DNA of 64,000 bases from Planococcus antarcticus DSM 14505 (GTDB taxonomy: Bacteria > Bacillota > Bacilli > Bacillales_A > Planococcaceae), in the NCBI RefSeq assembly GCF_001687565.2, contig NZ_CP016534.2, forward strand, positions 3,104,501 through 3,168,500. Direction: 5' to 3'. The position numbers and the translations under genes were made by a program. This document shows positions 25,047 through 34,464 of the stretch, piece by piece (the stretch's first letter is position 1; each line of letters opens with the position of its first letter). A model generated the notes under the pieces. That model was not told the origin of the DNA, did not search any database, and saw only the letters and a list, made by a program, of their open reading frames with translations.

Positions 25047-25580
25047 TTAAATCATTCCCGACACAGCACCATAACCGAGCGCCATTAAAATAACAAATGC
25101 CGGGTGGACTTTTCTGATTTCCAATAGCCAATAACTGACCAAAATCAGCATGACTGTCTGCACGGTTCCTGATGTATCGATAGAAGTCATGAAAAACTGA
25201 AGTGTCATGGCACCAAGCAAAACGGCGATGACCGGGCGAACGAGCTTTGTGATGTTTTTGACTTTCGGCGAATCCTTGTATTTCAAAAGAGTCACCATCA
25301 AAACAACCATCAGAATAAGAGACGGCGCCACTGAAGCGAATAAAGCGACAACTGACCCCAGTATTCCGCCTTCCATATAGCCGATGTATCCTGCCATTTT
25401 TGTTGCAATTGGGCCTGGCAGCGCGTTACCTAAAGCCAAGACTTCCCCAAATTCCTGAGTTGTCATCCAGCCATAGCGGTCCACCACTTCTTTTTCCACA
25501 AGTGGAATCGAAGCAGGTCCCCCTCCATAACCCAAAATTCCCGGGATAAAAAATGCCAAAAAGATGGACCAATAAATCAT
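25047..25580 (-). CDS. chromate transporter, second half (ChrA/YwrA type)
   Basis: A 177-residue membrane protein, one half of a split CHR-family transporter: GYGGGPASIPLVEKEVVDR, ALGNALPGPIATKMAGYIGY, then about five hydrophobic helices. Paired short ChrA proteins form one anion exporter in Bacillus (YwrA/YwrB). Its start overlaps the stop of the preceding half by 4 bp (ATGA), implying coupled translation. Last gene of the peptide-import operon. Confidence 0.88.
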   Translation of the reverse strand: MIYWSIFLAFFIPGILGYGGGPASIPLVEKEVVDRYGWMTTQEFGEVLALGNALPGPIATKMAGYIGYMEGGILGSVVALFASVAPSLILMVVLMVTLLKYKDSPKVKNITKLVRPVIAVLLGAMTLQFFMTSIDTSGTVQTVMLILVSYWLLEIRKVHPAFVILMALGYGAVSGMI

Positions 25581-26143
25581 TTTGACCCCACCTCTTTCTT
25601 AAAGGAAGTTAAGGAAAGTATCAGAACCCCTAATATGACGATTGCGGGATGGATATTCAAAAATTCCAACAGAATGATAGCGATGGCTGTAAACAGGATA
25701 GCGCGGCCGATTCCCAGAGCCTTGCCTGATTTCTGAAAAAAGTCCCACGTCATGACTGCCAGCATAACGCCAACGACTGGCACCACTGCAGCCGACATGC
25801 TGTTGACCCATTCAAGATCTTTGTATTTTTGTAAAATCCCTAAAAGGATGATCATCAGTACTACTGTTGGAACAACTGAAGCAGCCAATGCCACAAGGCA
25901 GCCGATTATCCCATTGACACGGTAACCGATATACCCTGCCATTTTCGTGGCAATCGGACCTGGCATGGTATTTCCCAATGCTAAAGTGTCCCCAAACTCG
26001 TCTTCTGTCATCCATTTGTAGTTGATAACGGCTTCGCGATGAAAAAGTGGGATAGCGGCAGGTCCACCGCCGAACCCAAGAAGGCCTACGCGGAAAAATG
26101 CTGAAAAAATATCCTTATTGATTTTCAGTCCGGAACGCTCCAC
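25577..26143 (-). CDS. chromate transporter, first half (ChrA/YwrB type)
   Basis: A 188-residue membrane protein with LLGFGGGPAAIPLFHREAV and ALGNTMPGPIATKMAGYIGY, the conserved CHR motifs. I choose GTG 26143, preceded by GGGGGAGGAG. The long in-frame extension to 26245 would run inside the gamma-glutamyltransferase gene and has no site. Together with the next gene it makes the complete exporter. Whether the real substrate is chromate or another oxyanion is unknown. Confidence 0.85.
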   Translation of the reverse strand: MERSGLKINKDIFSAFFRVGLLGFGGGPAAIPLFHREAVINYKWMTEDEFGDTLALGNTMPGPIATKMAGYIGYRVNGIIGCLVALAASVVPTVVLMIILLGILQKYKDLEWVNSMSAAVVPVVGVMLAVMTWDFFQKSGKALGIGRAILFTAIAIILLEFLNIHPAIVILGVLILSLTSFKKEVGSK

Positions 26144-26169
26144 TTGCTCCTCCCCCACTTTCTTGGCGC

Positions 26170-27774
26170 CTACCAAACAGCTACCGCGCCGTCTGTACGC
26201 GATTCGGTACCTCCAGCCAATACGCCTGTCTCGGGATTGCGCCAAATGATCTGTCCTCTTCCGAAACTGCCGCCATCTGTCGCGACTTGAATTTGGTGGC
26301 CTTTACGGGCTAAAGCTTGTGCTAGGTAATTCGGGAAGTTAGGTTCCACAAGTATGGTTTTTCCTTCCATCCACTGCCATCTCGGTGCATCGAGTGCGGC
26401 TTGGGGATTCATTAAATAGTCAATGGTATTAGTAACCACCTGAAAATGGCCCTGCGGCTGCATATATCCGCCCATCACACCAAAAGGACCGACTGCCTTT
26501 CCATTTTTCGTAAGAAATCCTGGGATGATGGTGTGAAAAGTTCTTTTTCCTCCTGCCAAAATATTTGGGTGTTCTGGATCCAAAGAGAAATCTGCCCCGC
26601 GGTTTTGCAGTCCAATACCCGTATCCGGAATGACGATTCCTGAGCCAAAGCCCATGTAATTACTTTGGATATAAGAAACCATATTGCCTTCTTCATCTGC
26701 TGTAGACAAGTAAACCGTACCGCCTTTAGGTAATTCGTAAGGCACCGGATTAGAAGCGATTTCGCCAATAGTTTTAGCGCGAGCTGCGGCATATTCTTGA
26801 GACAATAGATGCTCCGTGCTGACAGGCATATTTTCGGGCTCTGTAATAAATGCTTTGCCATCTGTAAATGCCAGTTTCATCGCTTCAATCTGTTCGTGGA
26901 AAGTCTCTGCAGACTGCCATTTCGGTTGGCCCAGCTCTTTGAAAATATTTAAAGCCATAAGTGCGACCATTCCTTGTCCATTCGGTGGAATTTCCCATAC
27001 TTCATAGCCACGATATTCTGATGAAACCGGTTCAACCCATTCGGGCTCAAATGCTTCCAGGTCTTTTTTAGATAGAAATCCATTATGTTTTTTCATGAAG
27101 GCATCGATTTTATCCGCAATCGTCCCTTCATAGAAAGACCGTGCATCAGTTTGCCCGATTTCAATCAAAGTACTGGCATGGCCAGGGGACGACCACATTT
27201 CGCCGATTTCAGGTGCCCGGCCGTTGGGCGCAAAGGTATCAAACCAGCCTTGGTATTCTTCGCCGGTAAATGAAGTTTTGTATTTTGAATAAGCAGCTTT
27301 CCAATATTTCCCGAGAATCGGTGTTAGTGGGTATCCTTCTTCCGCATAGCGGATTGCGGGCTTTAAAGCATCTGCAAGTGATAATTTGCCAAATTTCTTC
27401 GATAACTCTGCCCATGCAGCCGGTACTCCTGGTACTGTTACAGGCACTAAGCCGAATGTAGGCATTTTTTCGAAACCAAGCGCTTTGACCGCTTCTGGAG
27501 AAATACTTTTCGGTGCAGGGCCAGAACTGTTCAAGCCATGCAGCTTGTCTTTGACCCAGACCAAAGCGAAGGCATCTCCCCCAATGCCATTCGAAGTTGG
27601 CTCGACAACGGTCAATGCCGCAGCGGTGGCAATAGCGGCATCGATGGCATTTCCGCCATTTTGCATAACTTCAATGCCAGCTTGTGCCGCTAATGGTTGA
27701 GACGTGGCCACCATTCCTTTTTTTGAAAATACTGTATGGCGCTGTGATGTAAATGGATTGTTTAAATAGTCCAT
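26170..27774 (-). CDS. gamma-glutamyltransferase family protein (YwrD-like)
   Basis: A 534-residue Ntn-hydrolase that would cleave itself before a threonine and then hydrolyse or transfer gamma-glutamyl groups (glutathione, poly-gamma-glutamate pieces). The early GGNAIDAAIATAAALTVVEP and NGIGGDAF motifs are present. The nucleophile segment is KGGTVYLSTADEEGNMVS about two thirds along, and GGYMQPQGH is near the end. There is no signal peptide, so it is cytoplasmic. ATG 27774 has AGGAGGAA upstream; an extension to 27855 overlaps the ABC gene. The setting suggests hydrolysis of imported gamma-glutamyl peptides. Confidence 0.92.
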   Translation of the reverse strand: MDYLNNPFTSQRHTVFSKKGMVATSQPLAAQAGIEVMQNGGNAIDAAIATAAALTVVEPTSNGIGGDAFALVWVKDKLHGLNSSGPAPKSISPEAVKALGFEKMPTFGLVPVTVPGVPAAWAELSKKFGKLSLADALKPAIRYAEEGYPLTPILGKYWKAAYSKYKTSFTGEEYQGWFDTFAPNGRAPEIGEMWSSPGHASTLIEIGQTDARSFYEGTIADKIDAFMKKHNGFLSKKDLEAFEPEWVEPVSSEYRGYEVWEIPPNGQGMVALMALNIFKELGQPKWQSAETFHEQIEAMKLAFTDGKAFITEPENMPVSTEHLLSQEYAAARAKTIGEIASNPVPYELPKGGTVYLSTADEEGNMVSYIQSNYMGFGSGIVIPDTGIGLQNRGADFSLDPEHPNILAGGKRTFHTIIPGFLTKNGKAVGPFGVMGGYMQPQGHFQVVTNTIDYLMNPQAALDAPRWQWMEGKTILVEPNFPNYLAQALARKGHQIQVATDGGSFGRGQIIWRNPETGVLAGGTESRTDGAVAVW

Positions 27775-27836
27775 GAATATTCCTCCTGTCAGAATAAAAG
27801 CCGGATACGGAAACACTTCCCGCATTCGGCTTATTG

Positions 27837-28835
27837 TTATCCGGCAAAATGGCAAGCTGCAAAATGATCTTTTTCATGTTCAATAAATGCAGGTTTATCC
27901 ACTTTGCATATTTCCTGTGCGATGGGACAGCGAGTATGGAAAGGACAGCCCGAAGGCGGATTTGCCGGATTTGGCATATCCCCTACTAAACGTACACGAT
28001 CCTTTTTAGCGTTTACTGTCGGTCTTGGAATAGCTGACAATAATGCCTGAGTATAAGGATGGAGCGGATTCTTAAAGATACTGGAAACATCGCTCATCTC
28101 TACTACATTCCCCAAATACATGACCAGTACACGGTCGCAGAAATAACGAACCACCCCTAAATCGTGTGAAATGAATAAATAAGAAAGATTGTACTTTTCC
28201 TGCAATGTTTTCAAAAGCTTCAATATTTGTGCCTGTACGGAAACATCCAGCGCTGAAACGGCTTCATCGCAAATGATGAATTGTGGATTTAAAGCAATTG
28301 CCCGCGCAATCCCAATACGTTGCCGCTGCCCACCGCTGAATTCGTGGGGATACCGGTCGTAATGCTCTGGTTTCAATCCCACTTCCTTTAATAAATCCTC
28401 CACTGCGTCTCTTCTTTCCTGCAAAGGCATATTGGTATGCATTTTAAATACTTCATCCAATGCATGTCCAATTCGCTGGCGAGGATTCAAAGAGGCGTAG
28501 GGATCTTGAAAAATCATCTGCATTTCTTTAACAAACTTCTTCTTCTCTTTTCGCTTTAAATCTTGAATCTCCTGCTTATTGAAGAAAATTTTTCCATCCG
28601 TTAGTTCTTCCAGTCCTAAAATCGTTCTGCCCAGAGTCGATTTACCGCATCCTGATTCTCCGACAACTCCAAGACTTTCCCCTTTATAGAGCTTTAGGGA
28701 AACGGATTCTACCGCTTTGACATTTCCTTTTACCCGTTTTAATATACCGGCTTTAATGGGAAAATACTTTTTTACTCCGTCTAATTCCAATAAAATATCA
28801 GACTTTAAGAATAGTTTTTCTTTGATTGTCGTCAA
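27837..28835 (-). CDS. oppF: peptide ABC transporter ATPase (OppF/DppF type)
   Basis: A 332-residue nucleotide-binding subunit: Walker A GESGCGKSTLGRT, Q-loop MIFQDPYASLNPRQ, signature SGGQRQRIGIARA, Walker B FIICDEAVSALDVS, H-loop FISHDLGVV, and the C-terminal oligopeptide region PSGCPFHTRCP. The start is TTG 28835 with AAGGAGGTGG upstream, inside the end of oppD (38-bp overlap). It works with the next gene as an ATPase heterodimer. Confidence 0.93.
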   Translation of the reverse strand: MTTIKEKLFLKSDILLELDGVKKYFPIKAGILKRVKGNVKAVESVSLKLYKGESLGVVGESGCGKSTLGRTILGLEELTDGKIFFNKQEIQDLKRKEKKKFVKEMQMIFQDPYASLNPRQRIGHALDEVFKMHTNMPLQERRDAVEDLLKEVGLKPEHYDRYPHEFSGGQRQRIGIARAIALNPQFIICDEAVSALDVSVQAQILKLLKTLQEKYNLSYLFISHDLGVVRYFCDRVLVMYLGNVVEMSDVSSIFKNPLHPYTQALLSAIPRPTVNAKKDRVRLVGDMPNPANPPSGCPFHTRCPIAQEICKVDKPAFIEHEKDHFAACHFAG

Positions 28836-29814
28836 CCGGTTCCACCTCCTTGTCTACCAGCCAACAGCTCGCATAGTGTCCTTTTCCTGCATTAAATTCT
28901 GGAGGCACGTCTGTTTTGCATTTATCCATGGCGAACTTGCAACGGGGATGGAAGCGACAGCCCGTTATTTTTTCATTCAAACCTGGCATATTCCCTGGAA
29001 TTGGCTCTAGTTCAAACTCCGGATCGTCCACATTCGGCACTGAATTCAATAAACCAATTGTATAGGGATGCTGAGGATTTTCAAAAATTTCACGTACGGG
29101 TCCTTCTTCTATTTTTTTACCGGCATACATGACCATGACCCGATCAGCAACTTCTGCCACAACGCCCATATCGTGAGTAATCATCAAGACACCCATATTC
29201 AATTTATCCTTCAGGTCTTTTATCAAATCTAAAATTTGCGCCTGAATCGTCACGTCCAATGCTGTTGTTGGTTCATCTGCGATCAATAGACTTGGATGGC
29301 AGGCGAGTGCCATAGCAATCATGACACGCTGCCTCATTCCTCCACTGAGTTCATGTGGATACTGGTTCAAGCGCTTTTCAGCATTAGGAAGACCCACTTG
29401 CCTGAGCAATTCAATGCTTTGGTTATTTGCCTCGGCCTTTGACAATTTGTGATGCAAAAACAGCGGCTCCCGCAATTGGTAACCGATGGTCAGCACCGGA
29501 TTCAAAGCAGTCATAGGCTCCTGAAAAATCATTGACATTTTATTACCTCTGAGCTGACGCATCTGCTCATTGGAAAGTCTTTGAAGAGACTCACCACTTA
29601 ACTGAATCTCTCCGTTTTCAATCGTTCCATTTGAAGGCAATAGACGCATGACGGACAAGGAAGTAATACTTTTTCCACATCCTGATTCTCCGACTATACA
29701 CAAGGTTTCTCCTTTATCTACATGAAAAGAGACATTTCTGACCGCTTGTAATGAGCCTTCTGCTGTGCGAAACGACGTCACTAAATTTTTCACTTCAAGT
29801 AATGTCTCTGCCAT
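28798..29814 (-). CDS. oppD: peptide ABC transporter ATPase (OppD/DppD type)
   Basis: A 338-residue ATPase: Walker A GESGCGKSITSLS, Q-loop MIFQEPMTALNPV, signature LSGGMRQRVMIAMA, Walker B LLIADEPTTALDV, and the cysteine-containing tail GCRFHPRCKFAMDKC typical of OppD/DppD. ATG 29814 is chosen because AGGG is 5 bases upstream; a GTG at 29820 is possible. It directly follows the binding-protein gene. Confidence 0.93.
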   Translation of the reverse strand: MAETLLEVKNLVTSFRTAEGSLQAVRNVSFHVDKGETLCIVGESGCGKSITSLSVMRLLPSNGTIENGEIQLSGESLQRLSNEQMRQLRGNKMSMIFQEPMTALNPVLTIGYQLREPLFLHHKLSKAEANNQSIELLRQVGLPNAEKRLNQYPHELSGGMRQRVMIAMALACHPSLLIADEPTTALDVTIQAQILDLIKDLKDKLNMGVLMITHDMGVVAEVADRVMVMYAGKKIEEGPVREIFENPQHPYTIGLLNSVPNVDDPEFELEPIPGNMPGLNEKITGCRFHPRCKFAMDKCKTDVPPEFNAGKGHYASCWLVDKEVEPVDDNQRKTILKV

Positions 29815-29821
29815 ATTCACC

Positions 29822-31375
29822 CTACTCTCTTGTTACATTTTGTAAGAACCATTGGCCGTTAGGGTCTAATTGAAGACCTTGGATCGATTGATCTGTAGCA
29901 GCAGTCACTACGCCGTGGTACATGACAATGGCTGCATCTTCATCGAGCATCAATTGATTCGCTTCTGCCAGATAGCTTTTACGTTCTTGCTGGTCAACTG
30001 TAGTACGGGATGCTTCAACAAGTTTGTCAAATTCAGGATTGCTGTATTGCGCACGGTTTGAAGCACCGATGTTATCAGAATGGAAGTTCGGATAGAACAT
30101 TTCAGAACCGTCACTTGTTACATTAGACCAGCTCAAGAATGTCAGATCATATTCACCTGCACGAGCTGTATCAAGGAAAGTTGCCCATTCCATTGTTTCA
30201 ATTTCTACATTGAATCCAGCTTCCGTCAATTGGGCTTGTACGATTTCAGCCATCAGGATAAAGTTGTCTCGATTGGCAGCGAGTAATTTGATTGGCTCAT
30301 CACCAAATCCATTTTCTTCCACCAATTGTTTAGCCGCTTCCGGATCGTAGGCGGTTCCGCCGTTGTCTGCTGATTCTTCATAACCGAACACTTGCGGTCC
30401 AAGAATACTGTCGCTTCTAACACCCAATCCATTTAGTTTTTCAACGAAAGCATCGCGATCAATTGCGCTCGCCACCGCTTTTCGGAAATCTGGGTTCTGA
30501 TTACGTTCTTCCGAATGATTGAATGTCAGGTAATAAACTGGTGTCCCCTCTTTTTTCGTCACTTCCACGTTTTCTAAAGATTCAACACGTGATAATTGTT
30601 CTGACGGCAAGGCATCGATAAAATTCACTTCACCGGTTTGCAGCATAGAAATAGCCGTTGAAATTTCAGGTACCACTTTGTATGTCACTCTATCCAAATC
30701 TGGAGCTCCGTCCCAGTAATCTTCATTTTTTTCCAATACAATTTGATCTCCCTGATTCCAGCTAGCAAATTTGAAAGGCCCTGTGCCTACAGGCTCTTGC
30801 ATCAAGTCCTGTGCTTCATCAGCAGTAGGAGAAATAATCGCTGCATTCGAGTGGGACAATGCAGCTAATAAAGGTCCGTACGGGTATTTTGTTTTTATTT
30901 CTACAGTTGTTTCGTCAATTGCTGTGACGGTATCAATCGGTTCTAGCAAAGAAGCACGGGGTGCTGCAGTAGCCGGATCTATCAATTTTTCAAATGTATA
31001 TTTTACTGCTTCGGCATTAAATGGTGTGCCATCTTGAAATTCAATGCCTTCTTTCAACTTGATGACCCATGTCAGCTCATCTGTATTTTCATAGGATTCA
31101 GCTAATTTCGGTTCAAGTTCCATTGTTTCAGGATTACGCTCAAACAAATTTTCATAAATCTGTGACATGACACTCGAAGATACCGAATCGTTCGTCAAGA
31201 TCGGAGACAGTCCCACGGCGTCTGTTGTAGAAGCGTAAATTACTTCCTGCTCTACAGCTTCTGAAGAAGTTGTACCTTCTCCGCTCGTCGTACCTTCCGG
31301 AATTGTGCTTTCCGAGCATGCACTTAAAATCAGTAATCCAATTAATGTTACTAAAAGCAACCATTGTTTCTTCAT
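29822..31375 (-). CDS. peptide/dipeptide-binding lipoprotein (SBP family 5)
   Basis: A 517-residue extracellular solute-binding protein. The lipobox is LSAC at about residue 18 (signal MKKQWLLLVTLIGLLILSAC). Family-5 features include EPKLAESYENTD, FQDGTPFNAEAVKYTFEKL, and LTFNHSEERNQNPDFRKAVA. It would bind oligopeptides, possibly glutathione or gamma-glutamyl peptides given the downstream transferase. ATG 31375 follows GGGGGAA. Its position as third gene, between permeases and ATPases, is like gsi/dpp operons. Confidence 0.92.
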   Translation of the reverse strand: MKKQWLLLVTLIGLLILSACSESTIPEGTTSGEGTTSSEAVEQEVIYASTTDAVGLSPILTNDSVSSSVMSQIYENLFERNPETMELEPKLAESYENTDELTWVIKLKEGIEFQDGTPFNAEAVKYTFEKLIDPATAAPRASLLEPIDTVTAIDETTVEIKTKYPYGPLLAALSHSNAAIISPTADEAQDLMQEPVGTGPFKFASWNQGDQIVLEKNEDYWDGAPDLDRVTYKVVPEISTAISMLQTGEVNFIDALPSEQLSRVESLENVEVTKKEGTPVYYLTFNHSEERNQNPDFRKAVASAIDRDAFVEKLNGLGVRSDSILGPQVFGYEESADNGGTAYDPEAAKQLVEENGFGDEPIKLLAANRDNFILMAEIVQAQLTEAGFNVEIETMEWATFLDTARAGEYDLTFLSWSNVTSDGSEMFYPNFHSDNIGASNRAQYSNPEFDKLVEASRTTVDQQERKSYLAEANQLMLDEDAAIVMYHGVVTAATDQSIQGLQLDPNGQWFLQNVTRE

Positions 31376-31397
31376 CAATATATTCCCCCTATATGTT

Positions 31398-32285
31398 TTA
31401 TTGTTGTAAATCCATATTTGGATCAAGCGCGTCCCGAAGGCCATCGCCTAATACATTAAAAGCAAAAACAGTCAGCATAATAGCAATCCCCGGAACGATG
31501 GTCAAATGCGGTGATGACCACATGAAATCCTGTCCCTGCGAGATCATCGCCCCCCATTCAGGTGTCGGCGGCTGGGCACCGAGGCCTAAATAACTGAGAG
31601 CGGCTGTTGATAAGATCGCTGTAGCCATCCGCATGGTAGCAAAAACGATAATCGGAGCCGAAGCGTTCGGCAAAATATGACGTACCATAATACGAAGATC
31701 AGAGGCCCCCATTGAACGCATTGCCATAATGTATTCTTTTTCTTTTATCGACAATACGGATCCCCTGACAATACGGGCGCAGGTAGGTATCGACCAGATA
31801 CTAATTGCAATTGCTACATTTACTAGGCTTGTGCCAAGAATTGCAATGATCAGCATAGCCAGCAAAATCCCTGGAAATGAAAACAGCAGATCTACAAATC
31901 GCATGATGATAGCATCCATTTTCCGATAATAGCCTGCCAGCATTCCGAGTATAATGCCACCGACAAGTCCCAAAACTACAGCAACACTTCCCACAACAAG
32001 GGAAATCCTTGCCCCGTAGACAATTCGGCTCCAAACGTCTCGTCCATAATTATCTGTCCCCAACCAATGTCCTTCACTGAAAACCGGCATTTGACTGCTT
32101 GCTAAATTTTGTCTGATGGGGTCATGGATGGTAATGAACGGCGCAAATATTGCGATTAAAATCTGCAGAATGACAATAATCAGTCCGACAATAGCTAGTT
32201 TATTTTTAAACAATCGCCGGATAGTTGTAATATAATATTTTTCTCTTTTTTTAGGTTTCGACTCAATAGTTTCGGCCGTTGTCAT
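31398..32285 (-). CDS. oppC: peptide ABC transporter permease (DppC/OppC type)
   Basis: A 295-residue membrane subunit with an N-terminal OppC_N helix (LAIVGLIIVILQILIAIFAP), a GTDNYGRDVWSRIVYGARIS linker and a BPD transport domain with about five further helices. The EAA loop is around KEKEYIMAMRSMGASDLRIM. GAGAGGAGAGGGAG precedes the ATG. Pairs with the upstream permease. Confidence 0.93.
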   Translation of the reverse strand: MTTAETIESKPKKREKYYITTIRRLFKNKLAIVGLIIVILQILIAIFAPFITIHDPIRQNLASSQMPVFSEGHWLGTDNYGRDVWSRIVYGARISLVVGSVAVVLGLVGGIILGMLAGYYRKMDAIIMRFVDLLFSFPGILLAMLIIAILGTSLVNVAIAISIWSIPTCARIVRGSVLSIKEKEYIMAMRSMGASDLRIMVRHILPNASAPIIVFATMRMATAILSTAALSYLGLGAQPPTPEWGAMISQGQDFMWSSPHLTIVPGIAIMLTVFAFNVLGDGLRDALDPNMDLQQ

Positions 32286-32300
32286 GGCTCCCTCTCCTCT

Positions 32301-33242
32301 CTACTCGTATTTGATGCGTGGATCAATATACGTATAAACGATATCCACGATTAAATTCACTACTACAAACAAGGTTGCTACGAGTAAAACGGAACCTTGC
32401 ACCATCGGGAAATCCCGGGCTGCAATTGCATCAATCATTAAACGCCCGACACCGTTAATGGCAAATACTTTCTCAGTAATGATTGTGCCACCGAGCAAGA
32501 AACCGAAATTCAATCCAATTACTGTGATGATTGGAATCATGGCATTTTTCAAAGTATGGATCCATATTACATTTTTTTCTTTAACACCTTTTGCCCGTGC
32601 AGTCCGAACATAATCTGCACGAATTACTTCCAGCATGGAAGATCTGGTCATCCGTGCAATCATAGCTGCAGAACCTGTCCCAAGAGTGATTGCCGGCAAA
32701 ATTAATTCTTTAATGCCATCAATTGTATAAAAAGGATTCGACATTCCGCCAACCGGCAGCCACTGAAGATTTACAGCAAACACCAAAATCAACAAAGCAC
32801 CCAGCCAGAAGTTAGGAATCGATATACCAGCTAATGCAAAGGTGGTTGCAGAGATATCCAGCCAAGAATTTTGTTTCAATGCGGAGATCAACCCAGTAAT
32901 AACTCCGATAATTATTGCCACAATCATACTGGCAATTGCTAATTTCAAGGTATTAGGAAACCGAATCATAATCGCATTTGCTACTGGTTGAGTAGTTTGA
33001 TAAGAATATCCAAAGTCTCCCTGGACTGCGTTCCCTACATATCTTGCATATTGAGTAAGAAAGGGATCATTCAATCCGAGATTATCTCGAATCGCTGTAA
33101 TATCTGATTCTGTAGCTGTTGGTCCCCCAATAACAGCAGCCGGATCTCCCGGAGCAATGTACATTGAAGAAAACACAAGAAATGAAATACCGAACAACAA
33201 GAACAGCAATTGCAAAGCTCGGCGTATTATTAAAGCGATCAA
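32301..33242 (-). CDS. oppB: peptide ABC transporter permease (DppB/OppB type)
   Basis: A 313-residue membrane subunit with six predicted helices, DNLGLNDPFLTQYARYV near the N-terminus and the EAA loop ADYVRTARAKGVKEKNVI. The start is TTG 33242, with GGGGGGA 7 bases upstream; there is no better ATG before the first membrane helix. It is the first gene of the eight-gene operon that continues to the chr pair. Confidence 0.92.
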   Translation of the reverse strand: MIALIIRRALQLLFLLFGISFLVFSSMYIAPGDPAAVIGGPTATESDITAIRDNLGLNDPFLTQYARYVGNAVQGDFGYSYQTTQPVANAIMIRFPNTLKLAIASMIVAIIIGVITGLISALKQNSWLDISATTFALAGISIPNFWLGALLILVFAVNLQWLPVGGMSNPFYTIDGIKELILPAITLGTGSAAMIARMTRSSMLEVIRADYVRTARAKGVKEKNVIWIHTLKNAMIPIITVIGLNFGFLLGGTIITEKVFAINGVGRLMIDAIAARDFPMVQGSVLLVATLFVVVNLIVDIVYTYIDPRIKYE

Positions 33243-33316
33243 TTTTATCCCCCCTGATCATTTGTTAAGCATTTATTCGAATTTACTTACCAAAAGTATA
33301 TAATTTGATAATTCCG

Positions 33317-33322
33317 ATTATA
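33317..33322 (-). promoter_or_regulatory. candidate -10 of the opp-ggt-chr operon
   Basis: Perfect TATAAT on the minus strand, 75 bp upstream of oppB, with only a weak -35 (TAGATT, 17-nt spacing). The surrounding 33243-33480 is very AT-rich. It also holds a GGTTG/CAACC inverted repeat near 33455-33471, where the Lrp-type regulator could act. Confidence 0.4.
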
Positions 33323-33481
33323 GATCATTCTAAAATATAAATCTACTCTTTTTTTCCGAAAATACTATTTTTTTATTATTTCACTTACGTAAAGTCAGTA
33401 TATATATATATTTCCTAACTTTTTGTATATTTTCCACTCATGAAAACTAACTATCGGTTGGCATACAACCAGTTGAATCAT

Positions 33482-33520
33482 CAAAAAAAGCCTTACAGCT
33501 TTTTTTAGCTGTAGGCTTTT
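33482..33520 (-). terminator. terminator after Lrp-type gene
   Basis: AAGCC-ACAGCT / AGCTGT-GGCTT stem (33507-33518 with 33488-33500, one bulge) and seven T on the minus strand. It separates the regulator from the operon. Confidence 0.87.
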
Positions 33521-33968
33521 ATAGTTTCATACCCGTGCGGCTCTTAAAGCGCCGGAGAAGGATATGGCTTTCAACTCTGGTTATTCCTTCAAGGGCATAG
33601 AGTTCTTCATTAATGAATTTTTCGAGATCGGTAAAATCATCTACCAGTACATGCATGTGAAGAGTGGATGGACCTGTCATCTGATAACAGCTGGCAACAC
33701 TCGGGTTATCCGCCAAGGCTTGAGCCACTTCTACCAGTGAAGCAGGCTCGCAATCTACTTCGAAAAAACCAGAGACTTTTTTACCGACTTTTTCACTATT
33801 GATCACCACTGTAAAACTTTCGATGACTCCTGTTTCCGTTAACTGGTGAACTCTCTCACGAATGGCCACACGGGATAGATTTAACTCTTTGCCAATATCC
33901 ACATATGAAATTCGGCCATTTGCAGTCAATAACGCTAATATCTTTCGATCAATATCATCTAATCTCAT
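33519..33968 (-). CDS. Lrp/AsnC-family regulator (YwrC-like)
   Basis: A 149-residue regulator: N-terminal helix-turn-helix DDIDRKILALLTANGRISYV with LNLSRVAIRERVHQL, then an RAM ligand-binding domain (SGFFEVDCEPASLVEVAQAL, GPSTLHMHVLVDDF). In Bacillus subtilis the ywr cluster holds the same combination of chromate-transporter halves, a gamma-glutamyltransferase and a Lrp-type protein, so control of the adjacent operon is likely. AGGTG precedes the ATG. Confidence 0.88.
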   Translation of the reverse strand: MRLDDIDRKILALLTANGRISYVDIGKELNLSRVAIRERVHQLTETGVIESFTVVINSEKVGKKVSGFFEVDCEPASLVEVAQALADNPSVASCYQMTGPSTLHMHVLVDDFTDLEKFINEELYALEGITRVESHILLRRFKSRTGMKL

Positions 33969-34017
33969 GAATACACCTCAAGCTTTTATTTTAGAATCTG
34001 GTTATATATTTTTCCCC

Positions 34018-34464
34018 TTAATTGCTCAAACTGTATTGGGTACAGTGGATGCCGGGAGCCACTTCTATTAAGCGCTGTTCCTGGAAGCCGTAGGCCGTAT
34101 AAAGGGCAATTGCCGGTTTATTTGCGGTGCCGGTGCTAACTACGAACTCGTAGCCTTTATAATGCTCGAGCAAATATTCCACCAGCCGCTTGCCAATGCC
34201 TTTACGAAAATAGGTCGGGCTAACTACCAGCCGGTGAATAGCTAAGATGCCTTCATCGATTTGAAATGATATGACCCCCTGCAACTGCTCTTCACTATAA
34301 CCAGCAAACGTTTCAGTGCTTTTCTGAATTTCAGAGACTTTTTCATAAAGTTGTGGAATTCCGTCAAAGCCCATCAACTGAGCTTCTACCCGATAGGCAG
34401 CCTGCTGGATTTGCTGAATTTCTTTGGCGATTTGTTTGTCCTGATGATTTAACTTAACTATTAT
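34018..34464 (-). CDS. GNAT N-acetyltransferase with non-AUG start
   Basis: A GNAT-fold acetyl-CoA-dependent acetyltransferase. The acetyl-CoA loop is in IHRLVVSPTYFRKGIGKRLV, followed by a beta-bulge strand and NKPAIALYTAYGFQEQ. Using the internal ATG (34377) gives only 119 residues and cuts off a conserved family start (KLNHQDKQIAKEIQQIQQAA, YRVEAQ). The frame stays open upstream to 34467, where no ATG, GTG or TTG exists. The GAGGTG ribosome site is 7 bases before an ATA codon at 34464 and 4 before an ATT at 34467. Either a rare ATA/ATT initiator is used, or the original ATG has mutated. Substrate unknown. Confidence 0.75.
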   Translation of the reverse strand: MIVKLNHQDKQIAKEIQQIQQAAYRVEAQLMGFDGIPQLYEKVSEIQKSTETFAGYSEEQLQGVISFQIDEGILAIHRLVVSPTYFRKGIGKRLVEYLLEHYKGYEFVVSTGTANKPAIALYTAYGFQEQRLIEVAPGIHCTQYSLSN

